Shown here: in pieces, positions 23,806-30,850 of the stretch
How the letters are laid out: each line of letters begins with the position of its first letter
Numbering within the stretch: position 1 is the first letter of the stretch
Source: a virus
Reading direction: 5' to 3' (one strand)
Virus record (IMG/VR): IMGVR_UViG_3300042922_000195
Span: 1 to 39,869 of that record
Length of the DNA: 39,869 nt
Notes under the pieces: generated by a model
Seen by the model: only the letters and a program-made list of their open reading frames with translations
Database searches by the model: none
What the model was told of the DNA's origin: nothing
Position numbers and translations under genes: made by a program

Positions 23806-25041
23806 TCACCCCAACTCATAGATTACTTTCAGCTTGTCTGCTGAATACTCAAACGCCTGTGTACTCTTGTAGTTCATCGTATAACCATTCTCTGACTCGT
23901 ACTGATCGTTGGGCTTAATTGTTCCAAGCTGCCGATGAATCACGCCTTTAAGATTTTGAGCTTCCATCGAGTGATAATGCCCTTGGTGAATCTCAAGCCA
24001 ACTACTCTTGCTCCATACGTCTCGAAACTCGGTAGCGAATAGCATAGGATAGTCACCCTTTTTGCCGAAGTGTCCATGAGTGAGCATAATACCTACATTG
24101 TCTAGCTGATATGCGATCCTTGGTAGGTTGTGTTTGTTTACCGTTACTTGTGGATAGAGTGTTTCTAAGTACATTAGGAACAAATACTCAAAGTCACTGT
24201 GATTACCACTGGCAAATTCAATCCGCACCTCTGAGCTTTTTCTTAATGATTCATCAATCAGCGTAATGAAGAATGTTTTAGCCAACTCAATTGCTTCGAC
24301 CATATCCACATCTTCGAGTTGGGTACCTTTGATCGTTTGGCTTGCCTTCATAGCGTTTGAGTGAAAGATGTCCCCCAACACTTCTATAACGATTGTCTTG
24401 TAGCCTTTATTTATGATTGCTAATACATCGGATAGATAGGTTTCAAACTTTCGTTCCGACAAAATAGGGAAATGCAAATCAGCCAACGGTATGACTAGAT
24501 TGCACTTCCCTTTAATAATTGGTTGGATTGTAATCGGCTTAGTACTTTGCAGCAATTTTGTAGCCAACGCTTGAATGCTCACTGCTGCTCTTGGCTTAAC
24601 AACTATCTTTGATTGATAAAGCTGTATAAGCCCGTCTACTTGGTTGTTCTGTTCCCAGATGTTGTTAGTCGCTTGGACCAGTTCCCAATTTTCAGGATCG
24701 TACCCATGCGCTTGTAATACATAATCAGGATTCTTTGACTGTTCTTCAGTCATACGCAACTTGATAAGGTTGGTCTGAGTACCATCTGATTTGATTTGCG
24801 TAGATACTACATTCTTCTTTGCCTTATCCGTTTGTTTAACTCGCATGTTCTTTTCGCTCGGCGGCAAATTCAACCTGGCACGTTTACTTCTAACACTTGG
24901 CCATGAGAACTCTTCGCCGAACTCCTCCGAAAGCATAGGCGCTATCTCTATATTTGTTAGTCCTTCATTTGCCAACTCCGACAATCGTTTGACCTGCTGT
25001 TCCGTCCATTTAGTAATGTCTGCCACCTCGCTTTTCTGCAA
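23806..25041 (-). CDS. Calcineurin-like metallophosphoesterase with N-terminal DNA-binding-like region
   Basis: A protein of about 411 residues. Residues about 10-60 resemble a helix-turn-helix (VKRLSELANEGLTNIEIAPML ... SVRSKRARLNL in parts). The C-terminal half is a metallophosphoesterase with DLHFP, GDIFH, GNHSD, THGHFG and GHYHS motifs, the full metal-binding set. It is the first late gene and precedes the terminase genes. It might process DNA or a nucleotide signal; substrate unknown. The frame opens at TTG 25041 directly after a terminator without RBS; GTG 25026 or the ATT before residue 9 (GAGGTGG spaced five bases) are alternatives, so the start is uncertain. Confidence 0.85.
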   Translation of the reverse strand: MQKSEVADITKWTEQQVKRLSELANEGLTNIEIAPMLSEEFGEEFSWPSVRSKRARLNLPPSEKNMRVKQTDKAKKNVVSTQIKSDGTQTNLIKLRMTEEQSKNPDYVLQAHGYDPENWELVQATNNIWEQNNQVDGLIQLYQSKIVVKPRAAVSIQALATKLLQSTKPITIQPIIKGKCNLVIPLADLHFPILSERKFETYLSDVLAIINKGYKTIVIEVLGDIFHSNAMKASQTIKGTQLEDVDMVEAIELAKTFFITLIDESLRKSSEVRIEFASGNHSDFEYLFLMYLETLYPQVTVNKHNLPRIAYQLDNVGIMLTHGHFGKKGDYPMLFATEFRDVWSKSSWLEIHQGHYHSMEAQNLKGVIHRQLGTIKPNDQYESENGYTMNYKSTQAFEYSADKLKVIYELG

Positions 25042-25068
25042 AATAAAAAGCCACTCGCTATGAGTGAC
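25041..25068 (-). terminator. Intrinsic terminator at the early/late boundary
   Basis: On the minus strand GTCACTC (25062-25068) pairs with GAGTGGC (25050-25056), one T-G pair, 5-nt loop, followed by TTTTTATTTT. It ends transcripts coming from the early region or from a leader promoter just before the first late gene. Confidence 0.85.
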
Positions 25069-25265
25069 TAAAAATACTATGTAACAAGTTTTCGCTGACT
25101 AGCAGTCGGGATAACTATAAACCCTAAAATTGTATCGCCCACAGAATAATTTTTACGTATCAAAAGGAGGTTGAATGCCGTTGTGCGTTTCTGCTTGTGG
25201 GCGATATCTGATAATACTATTTTACCCCTCTTGACACAGGGAAAACTACACGTTTCTTTCCCAAA
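25069..25265 (-). promoter_or_regulatory. Late-operon leader: candidate promoter and 11-bp inverted repeat
   Basis: This gap has no minus-strand gene. TATTAT (25216-25211) is a good -10 box without a matching -35, as at activator-dependent promoters. Just downstream the minus strand carries TATCGCCCACA (25206-25196) and its perfect complement TGTGGGCGATA (25143-25133), 52 bases apart. The product could be an operator for the RinA-type protein encoded next to it or a long RNA stem at the 5' end of the late transcript, ahead of the terminator at 25050-25068. Both readings are inference. Confidence 0.55.
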
Positions 25266-25679
25266 TTAATTGATTTCACCAATCTTTCTGCCAAAGTCGA
25301 GTAAAACTTTTTGTCTAATGCGATAGATTGGCGTTCTCGCATATCCATGCTTCTTGCCAAAACTTACCCAATCCATCCAACTGTCTTCTCCCCAGTACTT
25401 AGTTTCAATCAACTGTCTTATTTCCGCACTCTGATCGCTTAGAGTTTCTTTCACAGCTTTCTTCCACAACTCCCGATTCATAATGTATGGATCAGACATT
25501 TCTTTTATTACCTGTGACTCAATCGGATTACTCATGATATTGCTTCGACCACCGCCGATATTTTCATCGACTTCTCGAAGCTTCAGCTCCTCTTTTCGAA
25601 TAGCAATCTCTTTGTTATATGCATGGTAGTTAGCAAACTTTCTATCTAGCTCATTGATTAATGAATCATTCTTACTCAA
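25266..25679 (-). CDS. Late transcription activator, RinA/ArpU-type
   Basis: A 137-residue protein. The N-terminal helix (LDRKFANYHAYNKEIAIRKEEL) and the C-terminal sigma-like helix-turn-helix part (WMDWVSFGKKHGYARTPIYRIRQKVLLDF in separate parts) fit the RinA/ArpU family, whose members switch on the packaging and structural operon. Its position as the last early gene before the terminase block is the classic one. A TTG start at 25679 has AGGAGG eight bases before it. It likely acts on the leader directly downstream. Confidence 0.82.
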   Translation of the reverse strand: MSKNDSLINELDRKFANYHAYNKEIAIRKEELKLREVDENIGGGRSNIMSNPIESQVIKEMSDPYIMNRELWKKAVKETLSDQSAEIRQLIETKYWGEDSWMDWVSFGKKHGYARTPIYRIRQKVLLDFGRKIGEIN

Positions 25680-25691
25680 TCACTTGTCCTC

Positions 25692-25847
25692 CTAGCTCCT
25701 AAATTTTCCAATCAACCAAGTAATACACTCCACTATTCCGAAAAGCAGACCAGATGCCTTAAAGCGCAATCTACTGGACTTATCTCTGATTTCAATTCCT
25801 GGTCCAAATATCAATAGCATCAAAACTATCACTTGAAAGTCTAACAC
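25692..25847 (-). CDS. Small membrane protein, 51 residues
   Basis: A short gene starting on GTG 25847 with GGAGGG seven bases upstream. One N-terminal membrane helix (VIVLMLLIFGPGIE) and a second apolar segment near the end (SGLLFGIVECITWLIG). It abuts the stop of the preceding small gene and ends before the RinA-type gene. No family recognised; role unknown. Confidence 0.6.
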   Translation of the reverse strand: MLDFQVIVLMLLIFGPGIEIRDKSSRLRFKASGLLFGIVECITWLIGKFRS

Positions 25848-25946
25848 TCACTTGCCCTCCTTATTATCTTCTTTACCAAAAATCACGCTTGCGACCACTG
25901 TCGCTACGACTGCGAGAAAAATCGCTACTGCAAATGTCATGGCCAT
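25848..25946 (-). CDS. Single-span membrane peptide, 32 residues
   Basis: A short gene with ATG 25946 preceded by GAGGAG seven bases upstream. It encodes one membrane helix (FAVAIFLAVVATVVASVIFG) and a short charged tail. It overlaps the end of the gene before it by ten bases and touches the next. The strong ribosome site and tight spacing argue that it is real. Confidence 0.6.
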   Translation of the reverse strand: MAMTFAVAIFLAVVATVVASVIFGKEDNKEGK

Positions 25947-26143
25947 AAATAAGCTCCTCTATTCCCAACTTTTGGGGTTTTCGGTTTTCTTCGCCCTCTG
26001 AATGGCACTACTTCATGCTTCTGTTTTCGCTTGTACCCACTCCATAAAATAATTCTTGTATGTTGCGCTGGCAAATACCCATTATGAACCCAATATTTCT
26101 CGTATGTCGCTTCTGGTTTTTCTAAATATTGCGGTCTGTACAT
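25937..26143 (-). CDS. Hypothetical basic protein, 68 residues
   Basis: A small, strongly basic protein with many Tyr, Arg and Lys residues (YRPQYLEKPEATYEKYW at the start, FRGRRKPKTPKVGNRG at the end), suited to binding nucleic acid. RBS GGGGGATG precedes ATG 26143. It lies in the run of early accessory genes before the late activator. No family recognised. Confidence 0.65.
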   Translation of the reverse strand: MYRPQYLEKPEATYEKYWVHNGYLPAQHTRIILWSGYKRKQKHEVVPFRGRRKPKTPKVGNRGAYLWP

Positions 26144-26146
26144 TTT

Positions 26147-26347
26147 TCATCCCCCTGCTTCCATCGCATCTCTGACTAACGGATCGTTAATAATAATCTT
26201 GTACTTCATCTGCTCATGCTGCAGCTGTTCTTGTAACTGCTCAATCTGCCGTTGCTGGTCCACTATTGTATGGGATAGCCAACTCAAGCCTGCGATCGTT
26301 AACAGTATTGATACCATCGCTAGTACTGTATAGTGATTAATTTTCAT
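26147..26347 (-). CDS. Membrane-anchored coiled-coil protein, 66 residues
   Basis: One N-terminal membrane helix (YTVLAMVSILLTIAGLSWL) then a Gln/Glu-rich coiled coil (QQRQIEQLQEQLQHEQMKY). AGGAG lies seven bases before ATG 26347. The gene overlaps the end of its upstream neighbour by 11 bases. The layout is like small phage membrane proteins of unknown use. Confidence 0.65.
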   Translation of the reverse strand: MKINHYTVLAMVSILLTIAGLSWLSHTIVDQQRQIEQLQEQLQHEQMKYKIIINDPLVRDAMEAGG

Positions 26348-26645
26348 TGACTTGCTCCTGAACTAACACGAGTAATTCATTCTCTACCTCATAAATCTGC
26401 TCAAACAAATCAGCTTTCGCATCATTGATAGCTTTCGCCATGATCTTACGAGGAACACCAAAATACTTCTTGTTTCCTTCAAACGCATCCCAAAAACACA
26501 ACTCATAACTGCTAGACTTAATCTCGCCACCGTACTCTCTACGGAGTGCATCGCCAAAATTTTCGCCATGTTCTAACTCACTATCAAGTCTTTCCAACTT
26601 ATCAGACAGTTCACTTACTTTTTTACAAAAATCTAGCCAATTCAT
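26337..26645 (-). CDS. Hypothetical phage protein, 102 residues
   Basis: A helical, acidic protein with a coiled-coil start (FCKKVSELSDKLERLDSELE) and a second helix (AKADLFEQIYEVENELLVLV). The ATG at 26645 shares a base with the stop of the upstream gene (TGATG) and has GGAGG at proper spacing; the upstream in-frame start is poorer. Function unknown. Confidence 0.68.
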   Translation of the reverse strand: MNWLDFCKKVSELSDKLERLDSELEHGENFGDALRREYGGEIKSSSYELCFWDAFEGNKKYFGVPRKIMAKAINDAKADLFEQIYEVENELLVLVQEQVNEN

Positions 26646-27031
26646 CATTTCACCTCCAATAGTTCGGGATGCTCGCATATATTGCCGATTATCTCTGCGT
26701 CATCAATCACATTAATTAAAGATTTGTGGTAACCATTTCTAATTAATTCAGCAATAAATTGGCCATTCACAAATTTTATTAAGCGATTGTTTGCATTCGT
26801 TTCAAAATAAGCATAGAAGATAACATCCCCCTCAAAAATCTCCACGCCATTCTTGTCTTTCAAGCCTGTTGACTGCATGAGAATGACATTTCTTGCATGA
26901 TATGATTTCAATTCAGAAGGTGTCTTCCAATATTCGATATAGTTGACCTTACCACCTGTAGTAAAATGTAAGACTGCTACATCTCTCATTGTATTTTCTC
27001 GCTTATCCCACGCTCTAAATTTTGGTACCAT
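26645..27031 (-). CDS. YopX family protein
   Basis: A 128-residue protein with the family marks: FRAWDK at the start, MQSTGLKDKNGVEIFEGDV in the middle and the C-terminal AEIIGNICEHPELL. YopX proteins are widespread in Gram-positive phages and form beta-rich domains; their function is unknown. ATG 27031 has GAGGAGGGA upstream. It lies in the small-gene cluster between SSB and the late activator. Confidence 0.88.
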   Translation of the reverse strand: MVPKFRAWDKRENTMRDVAVLHFTTGGKVNYIEYWKTPSELKSYHARNVILMQSTGLKDKNGVEIFEGDVIFYAYFETNANNRLIKFVNGQFIAELIRNGYHKSLINVIDDAEIIGNICEHPELLEVK

Positions 27032-27032
27032 C

Positions 27033-27299
27033 TTATCCCTCCTCTATTCTCAAGTTTGGAAAATGATCCGCATATAATTCTGTTACTCCGAATAGATTTT
27101 GTTTGTCAACAGTCCTTATTGCACTTGTGTAGTAAGCACCTGTTCCCGATGTTAAGTAAATCCACTTTGCAAAATCAGCTGATACCTTTAGGACGATAAT
27201 TCTGTTCTTATGCTTCACACCACAATTCAGTAGGATCGGCACGTTCCCATTCATATCCTTATGAGAATCTATATAGTCAGTAGCTAAGATTTTTATCAC
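27033..27299 (-). CDS. Hypothetical phage protein, about 88 residues
   Basis: A small soluble protein with basic, beta-like N-terminal half (VPILLNCGVKHKNRIIVLKV) and an aromatic middle. The frame begins at GTG 27299, which touches the ribosome site AGAGGAG; a near-cognate codon (ATC) eight bases after the site fits spacing better. So the start is uncertain. No family recognised. Confidence 0.6.
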   Translation of the reverse strand: MIKILATDYIDSHKDMNGNVPILLNCGVKHKNRIIVLKVSADFAKWIYLTSGTGAYYTSAIRTVDKQNLFGVTELYADHFPNLRIEEG

Positions 27300-27314
27300 T
27301 CCTCTGACAATCAG

Positions 27315-27596
27315 CTATCGCTGAAGATCCTTTAAAACTTGATGTAAAACCAACGATATTCTGTTGATCGTGTCTTCGTCTTGATCCTCAAACCCAGCTT
27401 CATAAAAGATGGCGTGTGTCAGCTCATGTACAAAAGTTTGTTCTTTCCGGGCTTCTGACAATGTCTCAAGAATTTGTATTGTACTTTCATGATAGAGACA
27501 GACCCCTTGAAAGTTTCTGTCTCCATCAATTTCAACAAACGGTACTTCTTCAACTTTGTATGTCATACCAGCTACTTTGATGCTATTTGGTATCAT
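27315..27596 (-). CDS. Small ImmA/IrrE-like HExxH metalloprotein
   Basis: A 93-residue protein with a zinc-peptidase motif HELTH (His57, Glu58, His61) inside FVHELTHAIFYEAGF, and a later Asp/Glu-rich part (EDQDEDTINR). It resembles the short ImmA/IrrE-related phage proteins, but is shorter than ImmA proteases that cut repressors. It could be a peptidase or only keep the fold. ATG 27596 is preferred (GAGG nine bases upstream); the gene overlaps its upstream neighbour by 14 bases. Confidence 0.78.
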   Translation of the reverse strand: MIPNSIKVAGMTYKVEEVPFVEIDGDRNFQGVCLYHESTIQILETLSEARKEQTFVHELTHAIFYEAGFEDQDEDTINRISLVLHQVLKDLQR

Positions 27597-27912
27597 GTGT
27601 GTTAACCTCAAATCTTTTCCAAAGAAAATTGTCATCAACAACTAGTTTATGAATCAATTGACTTTCCGAACATACATCATGCATATCGATATTTTCTAAC
27701 TCTGTATTGTGCTTTTCTTCTAGATCAGTTACGTCGACTTTATAAAGTTCAATTACATCGTCCAAATTTTCGATATCTTCAGTATCTAGAATGTTTTTAA
27801 TTTTAACTGATGCTTCTATTTCTTTGTCGTAGTATCCGTGTACTGTTCGAATGTTGCCTTGCTGATGAATTAAGGAAAATCTGTATCTTGGATCAAAATC
27901 TATAAATGTCAT
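27583..27912 (-). CDS. Hypothetical phage protein, 109 residues
   Basis: An acidic soluble protein. It starts MTFIDFDPRYRFSLIHQQG, has beta-like strands, then a helix-rich acidic half (DIENLDDVIELYKVDVTDLE). ATG 27912 has GGAGGGG upstream. No family recognised. Confidence 0.65.
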   Translation of the reverse strand: MTFIDFDPRYRFSLIHQQGNIRTVHGYYDKEIEASVKIKNILDTEDIENLDDVIELYKVDVTDLEEKHNTELENIDMHDVCSESQLIHKLVVDDNFLWKRFEVNTHDTK

Positions 27913-27950
27913 TTTTCCCCTCCGTTCATTTATCGCTGACGATTGCGGAA

Positions 27951-28154
27951 TTAATCGTACTCATAATCACCAAGCTCCATTTCTTCATTACAGTTTTTAC
28001 ATTCCACAATTCCATATCCGCCCATCCACAAATCTTCTCCGTATTCTTGATATAGTTCGGACCAATCAACGTCGAAACTTTCATCACAGCGTGGGCAGGC
28101 CAAATTGATATGATCCGGCTTCGAAATGATTATGAAGTCTGCTTTTGTGGCCAT
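27951..28154 (-). CDS. Small zinc-ribbon protein, 67 residues
   Basis: Two CxxC knuckles, CPRC and CKNC, about 30 residues apart, would bind zinc, with a short acidic end (ELGDYEYD). ATG 28154 has AGGAGG seven bases before it and overlaps the stop of the previous gene by one base. Proteins of this type are common in phage early regions and may bind nucleic acid or protein partners; role unknown. Confidence 0.7.
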   Translation of the reverse strand: MATKADFIIISKPDHINLACPRCDESFDVDWSELYQEYGEDLWMGGYGIVECKNCNEEMELGDYEYD

Positions 28155-28498
28155 CACTCTTCCTCCTGATCCAAAGCCCAATTAACATAAGCGCTCATAA
28201 CCATTAAATCCTGTTTGCCATTCATCGATTGATAAGCTTGCTCAACGGTAGAAGGTAGCGCTGAACCAAAGTGTTGCCATCCGAAATCTGCAAAAGTTAC
28301 AATTGGAGCACTGTCAGTTTTTACGGCTATTCCCTTCAAGAACTCCAACACAATCTGCTGATTCTCGTTGAGTTGCGGTTGCTTCGGCTCAAATTTTTCT
28401 AGCATTACAAATGGGCTAGTGCCCTGAACTTTTTCAATTGCGAACTTGCTACACTTACCAATTAATTTTTTGTTGTTATAAACTAAACTCACATTCAT
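28154..28498 (-). CDS. Hypothetical early protein, 114 residues, paralogue of the 31641-32021 gene
   Basis: The protein starts MNVS, has a central QLNENQQIVLEFLKG and ends AYVNWALDQEEE. The gene at 31641-32021 shares this plan (MNVS start, QLNENQRQVLGWLK, FMKWALEQEEEE), and both are followed by a gene whose RBS lies in the last codons. They look like paralogues from a duplication. No function known. The GCGAGGA ribosome site is part of a 19-bp repeat. Confidence 0.7.
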   Translation of the reverse strand: MNVSLVYNNKKLIGKCSKFAIEKVQGTSPFVMLEKFEPKQPQLNENQQIVLEFLKGIAVKTDSAPIVTFADFGWQHFGSALPSTVEQAYQSMNGKQDLMVMSAYVNWALDQEEE

Positions 28499-28515
28499 TC
28501 CTCGCTTTCTGCTAT
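28497..28515. repeat. 19-bp direct repeat, copy 1
   Basis: A 19-bp sequence spanning a ribosome site (minus strand: ATAGCAGAAAGCGAGGAAT) that recurs exactly at 28748-28766, again just before a gene start. Confidence 0.75.
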
Positions 28516-28742
28516 CCCATTGAGTAGTCGACTATTCCTGATGCCATCGCTTTTATTTCATCAAACGATTCAAATACAGGGTACGGCTCTGTTGGGTCGC
28601 TTGAGGTAAAAATATCGCTATGTCCTGTTTCATATTGAAGTGCTGGTCGTACTACTTCAATGTGGTCAACATTAATAAGAAAAGGTTCCCCTCGTGTCAC
28701 TACATTTTTTCTAACTTCCCTAAAATGCAATGTTATTAGCAT
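28512..28742 (-). CDS. Hypothetical phage protein, 76 residues
   Basis: A small soluble protein with an N-terminal beta hairpin (LITLHFREVRKNVVTRGEPFLIN in part) followed by VDHIEVVRP, a pattern reminiscent of FlbD-like small folds, and an acidic end. Function unknown. It is preceded by the second copy of the 19-bp repeat with GCGAGGA as ribosome site. Confidence 0.65.
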   Translation of the reverse strand: MLITLHFREVRKNVVTRGEPFLINVDHIEVVRPALQYETGHSDIFTSSDPTEPYPVFESFDEIKAMASGIVDYSMG

Positions 28743-28747
28743 GTTTT

Positions 28748-28766
28748 ATTCCTCGCTTTCTGCTAT
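28748..28766. repeat. 19-bp direct repeat, copy 2
   Basis: Exact copy of 28497-28515. Both copies lie at the junction of two genes and supply the ribosome site for the downstream start, so the repeat may be the footprint of gene shuffling or duplication. Confidence 0.75.
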
Positions 28767-28782
28767 TTCGTCGGATAGCTGA

Positions 28783-29115
28783 CTAACAAACATACTGGCA
28801 TCTTTTCTTTGTCCCATCTAATAGATGAAGTACACAGTTGTACTGTTCTTCGTTTACACTCTCGACAAAATTTTTAATAGTCAACCCATCTTTTGGTGCC
28901 GGCCATTCGTTAAAGTCCATACCAAACCAGCGTTGTCCGCAACACGGACAATAAGAGCTATACGGTTCAATAATCGATATAAATCGATGATAAGCATCCG
29001 TTTTGTCATATCCTTCAACTGCGACAAACACTGATACATCTTCGTTATCAATAAAATAGCCTCCGCTATTGTTTTGATCAGCAATTCCTATAATTAAATT
29101 CTTTGTTTTAGTCAT
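28783..29115 (-). CDS. Hypothetical protein with CPCCG zinc-binding motif, 110 residues
   Basis: A soluble protein. The middle has YCPCCGQRWFGMDF, a cysteine pair likely to bind metal together with the two Cys residues at the C-terminus (RCQYVC). ATG 29115 with AAAGGAG eight bases upstream is the likely start. No family recognised; in the early accessory cluster. Confidence 0.65.
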   Translation of the reverse strand: MTKTKNLIIGIADQNNSGGYFIDNEDVSVFVAVEGYDKTDAYHRFISIIEPYSSYCPCCGQRWFGMDFNEWPAPKDGLTIKNFVESVNEEQYNCVLHLLDGTKKRCQYVC

Positions 29116-29157
29116 GAAATTCACTCCTTTCAGTTGGTAATATTGGTTGATTACTGA

Positions 29158-29436
29158 CTAAACTACCTGAGCAAGCCCGTCATATGACCCATCTCCGTTT
29201 TCCCAAACCTCGATTTGGAAAACAGCACCATTTTCTAACTTTTGCTTCAATCTGTAGTATCCATCAACAAGGTTTTCAACTTCCTCAATATCTTCTGTCG
29301 CATAAATTTTTTCATGTTCAAGATTATTTTGTTCTAGGTAATCAACATAGTGCGATCCCCAAGATTCATCTAAAAATTTCGTATAGGCATGAGAGAGAGA
29401 ATTAGCTCGGAACTCTTTATTCTCGTATTTAAACAT
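29158..29436 (-). CDS. Hypothetical phage protein, 92 residues
   Basis: An acidic soluble protein (YENKEFRANSLSHAYTKFLDE at the start, in parts; DIEEVENLVDGYYRLKQKLE later). GAGGA precedes ATG 29436. No family recognised. Confidence 0.62.
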   Translation of the reverse strand: MFKYENKEFRANSLSHAYTKFLDESWGSHYVDYLEQNNLEHEKIYATEDIEEVENLVDGYYRLKQKLENGAVFQIEVWENGDGSYDGLAQVV

Positions 29437-29473
29437 TTCTTATTCCTCTTTTCTTAGTTGTGTATTTCTGTCG

Positions 29474-29962
29474 TTAGCCAACTTCCCAAAATGGCTTATC
29501 CTTATATAACTTACCTACTTCTCTGTTTAAAGAACGCACCATACTTTCTAACACAGTAGCTCTTGTTCCGATTGAAACATTTTGCTTCTTAGCTTTTTTG
29601 ACACTTGTTATTCCTACGCCATTCTCGGAAAAAACTAAGATGCCCTGATAGTAGTATTTCCAACCTAAATCATTGTCACTTTGAATGATTTCCCACAGTT
29701 CTTTTGTAATTACAAGATAGTTATAATCACCGATAAAAGTCTGCTTTGCTTTTGATTTCAAATCAGCTAGAGTTACTTTGATTTCATAGCAACGGACAGT
29801 GTTGTCAGTTGAATAAGTGATAAAGTCTACTCTTTCCTTACCAAACCAACCAATTGTCACTTCAAAACACCCAAAAACACCCATTTTGTTTGTGTAGTGC
29901 CAAAGGCATTTTTCAGCTTGCCGAGTTAAATCTGTCTTCGCCAACTCTTTTACTCCCTCCAT
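29474..29962 (-). CDS. PD-(D/E)xK nuclease-like protein (MmcB-related)
   Basis: A 162-residue protein. The core has VDFITYSTDNTVRCYEIKVT, with an acidic residue and the E-x-K motif of the restriction-endonuclease fold, after a helix with TRQAEKCLWHYTNK and GCFEVTIGWFG. The overall pattern resembles phage DNA repair proteins of the MmcB group. ATG 29962 is chosen because the longer frame would overlap the upstream gene by 70 bases. A role in DNA processing or host takeover is likely but not shown. Confidence 0.68.
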   Translation of the reverse strand: MEGVKELAKTDLTRQAEKCLWHYTNKMGVFGCFEVTIGWFGKERVDFITYSTDNTVRCYEIKVTLADLKSKAKQTFIGDYNYLVITKELWEIIQSDNDLGWKYYYQGILVFSENGVGITSVKKAKKQNVSIGTRATVLESMVRSLNREVGKLYKDKPFWEVG

Positions 29963-29979
29963 TCCGCTATTTCTTCCGA

Positions 29980-30291
29980 TTACTGACTCAATATCTCGAC
30001 CGTTGCACCTGCAAAATTGCCTTTCTTCAAAGGTATCTGCAATCTGCATGCTCTATCCAAAGTCCATTTGTTCAGTCCTGACATCTCTGCGGCTTCACGC
30101 TGTGTGCTGAATTCTTTGACTTCACCATCTGGAAAAGTAAATCTGACTGGCGTTGAGTTGTATCTATTCTGTTTCGGTCGATCGTAACTCTTTCCCCACA
30201 AAGCCTTTCTCAAAACTCTGATTTCGTCTTCATCAGCGCCTGGCGTATTAACTAACTTTTCCAACCGATACAAATCTTCTTTGTTAGCCAT
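29980..30291 (-). CDS. NUMOD-like DNA-binding protein, 103 residues
   Basis: A small basic protein. The C-terminal part has FSTQREAAEMSGLNKWTLDRA, matching the helix-turn-helix style of NUMOD1-type modules found next to homing nucleases, but no nuclease domain is present here. The N-terminal half is helical (KEDLYRLEKLVNTPGADE). ATG 30291 shares a base with the previous stop (TGATG) and has GGTGG upstream. Confidence 0.65.
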   Translation of the reverse strand: MANKEDLYRLEKLVNTPGADEDEIRVLRKALWGKSYDRPKQNRYNSTPVRFTFPDGEVKEFSTQREAAEMSGLNKWTLDRACRLQIPLKKGNFAGATVEILSQ

Positions 30292-30524
30292 CATTCCACC
30301 CTCTTCATATCACGCAATCTGACAACTGTCCGATCGCTGCCAAACGTCACAATAGTTGAGTTCTCAAGCACTTTGACACACACTGCTTTGAAAGGTGTTT
30401 TAAAACGTTCGGTCACGCACCAATACTCGATGCCTGCTTTTACTCTACGTTGCTTTCTGACTACACGTGGCGGTGGGCTATACTTGCCGTCTTGCACGCC
30501 TGTTACTGTGTCTGCTAGTTTCAT
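30291..30524 (-). CDS. Hypothetical basic protein, 77 residues
   Basis: A small, basic, beta-rich protein (RVVRKQRRVKAGIEYWCVTE, then AVCVKVLENSTIVTFGSD). It could bind nucleic acid. GGAGGAG precedes ATG 30524. No family recognised. Confidence 0.65.
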   Translation of the reverse strand: MKLADTVTGVQDGKYSPPPRVVRKQRRVKAGIEYWCVTERFKTPFKAVCVKVLENSTIVTFGSDRTVVRLRDMKRVE

Positions 30525-30850
30525 GAATTACTCCTCCGTTCACAATATTCTGCTACCTTTTCCGCCGTTTCTTCTATATGTTCAACGCCGTACCTATCAA
30601 TAAATATTTTTTCCAACTTTTGCGGATTAAGATAAAAGTCATTCCCTTTCGCCCTCGCTTGCTCAGAATGATCGAAAGTTTCATCATAGATTACATTTGT
30701 ATCTAAGTTAGGAGAATATCCTCCTGTTGCGTCTACATAGGTGTAATAAGCTATGACTCTTTTGCGATTTCTGCCATGCAATTTAATGCCATAAATTATG
30801 CCGTTATGGTGTACTTTCGCAATCAAATGACGTGGTCGTTTGCTGGTCAT
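30521..30850 (-). CDS. Hypothetical phage protein, 109 residues
   Basis: A soluble basic protein with a beta-rich start (HLIAKVHHNGIIYGIKLHGR) and a helical C-terminus (YGVEHIEETAEKVAEYCERR). ATG 30850 has GGAGGA nine bases upstream. It overlaps the upstream small gene by 47 bases and the next by four. No family recognised. Confidence 0.66.
   Translation of the reverse strand: MTSKRPRHLIAKVHHNGIIYGIKLHGRNRKRVIAYYTYVDATGGYSPNLDTNVIYDETFDHSEQARAKGNDFYLNPQKLEKIFIDRYGVEHIEETAEKVAEYCERRSNS

Noticed and set aside
25231-25259. TTGACA at 25231-25236 as a plus-strand promoter
   Set aside because: No -10 box at 16-18 bases (TTCTTT only) and no gene beyond it on that strand.
29962-30049. Longer N-terminus of the MmcB-like protein
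   Set aside because: It would overlap the NUMOD-like gene by 70 bases and the added residues do not fit the fold; ATG 29962 leaves normal spacing.
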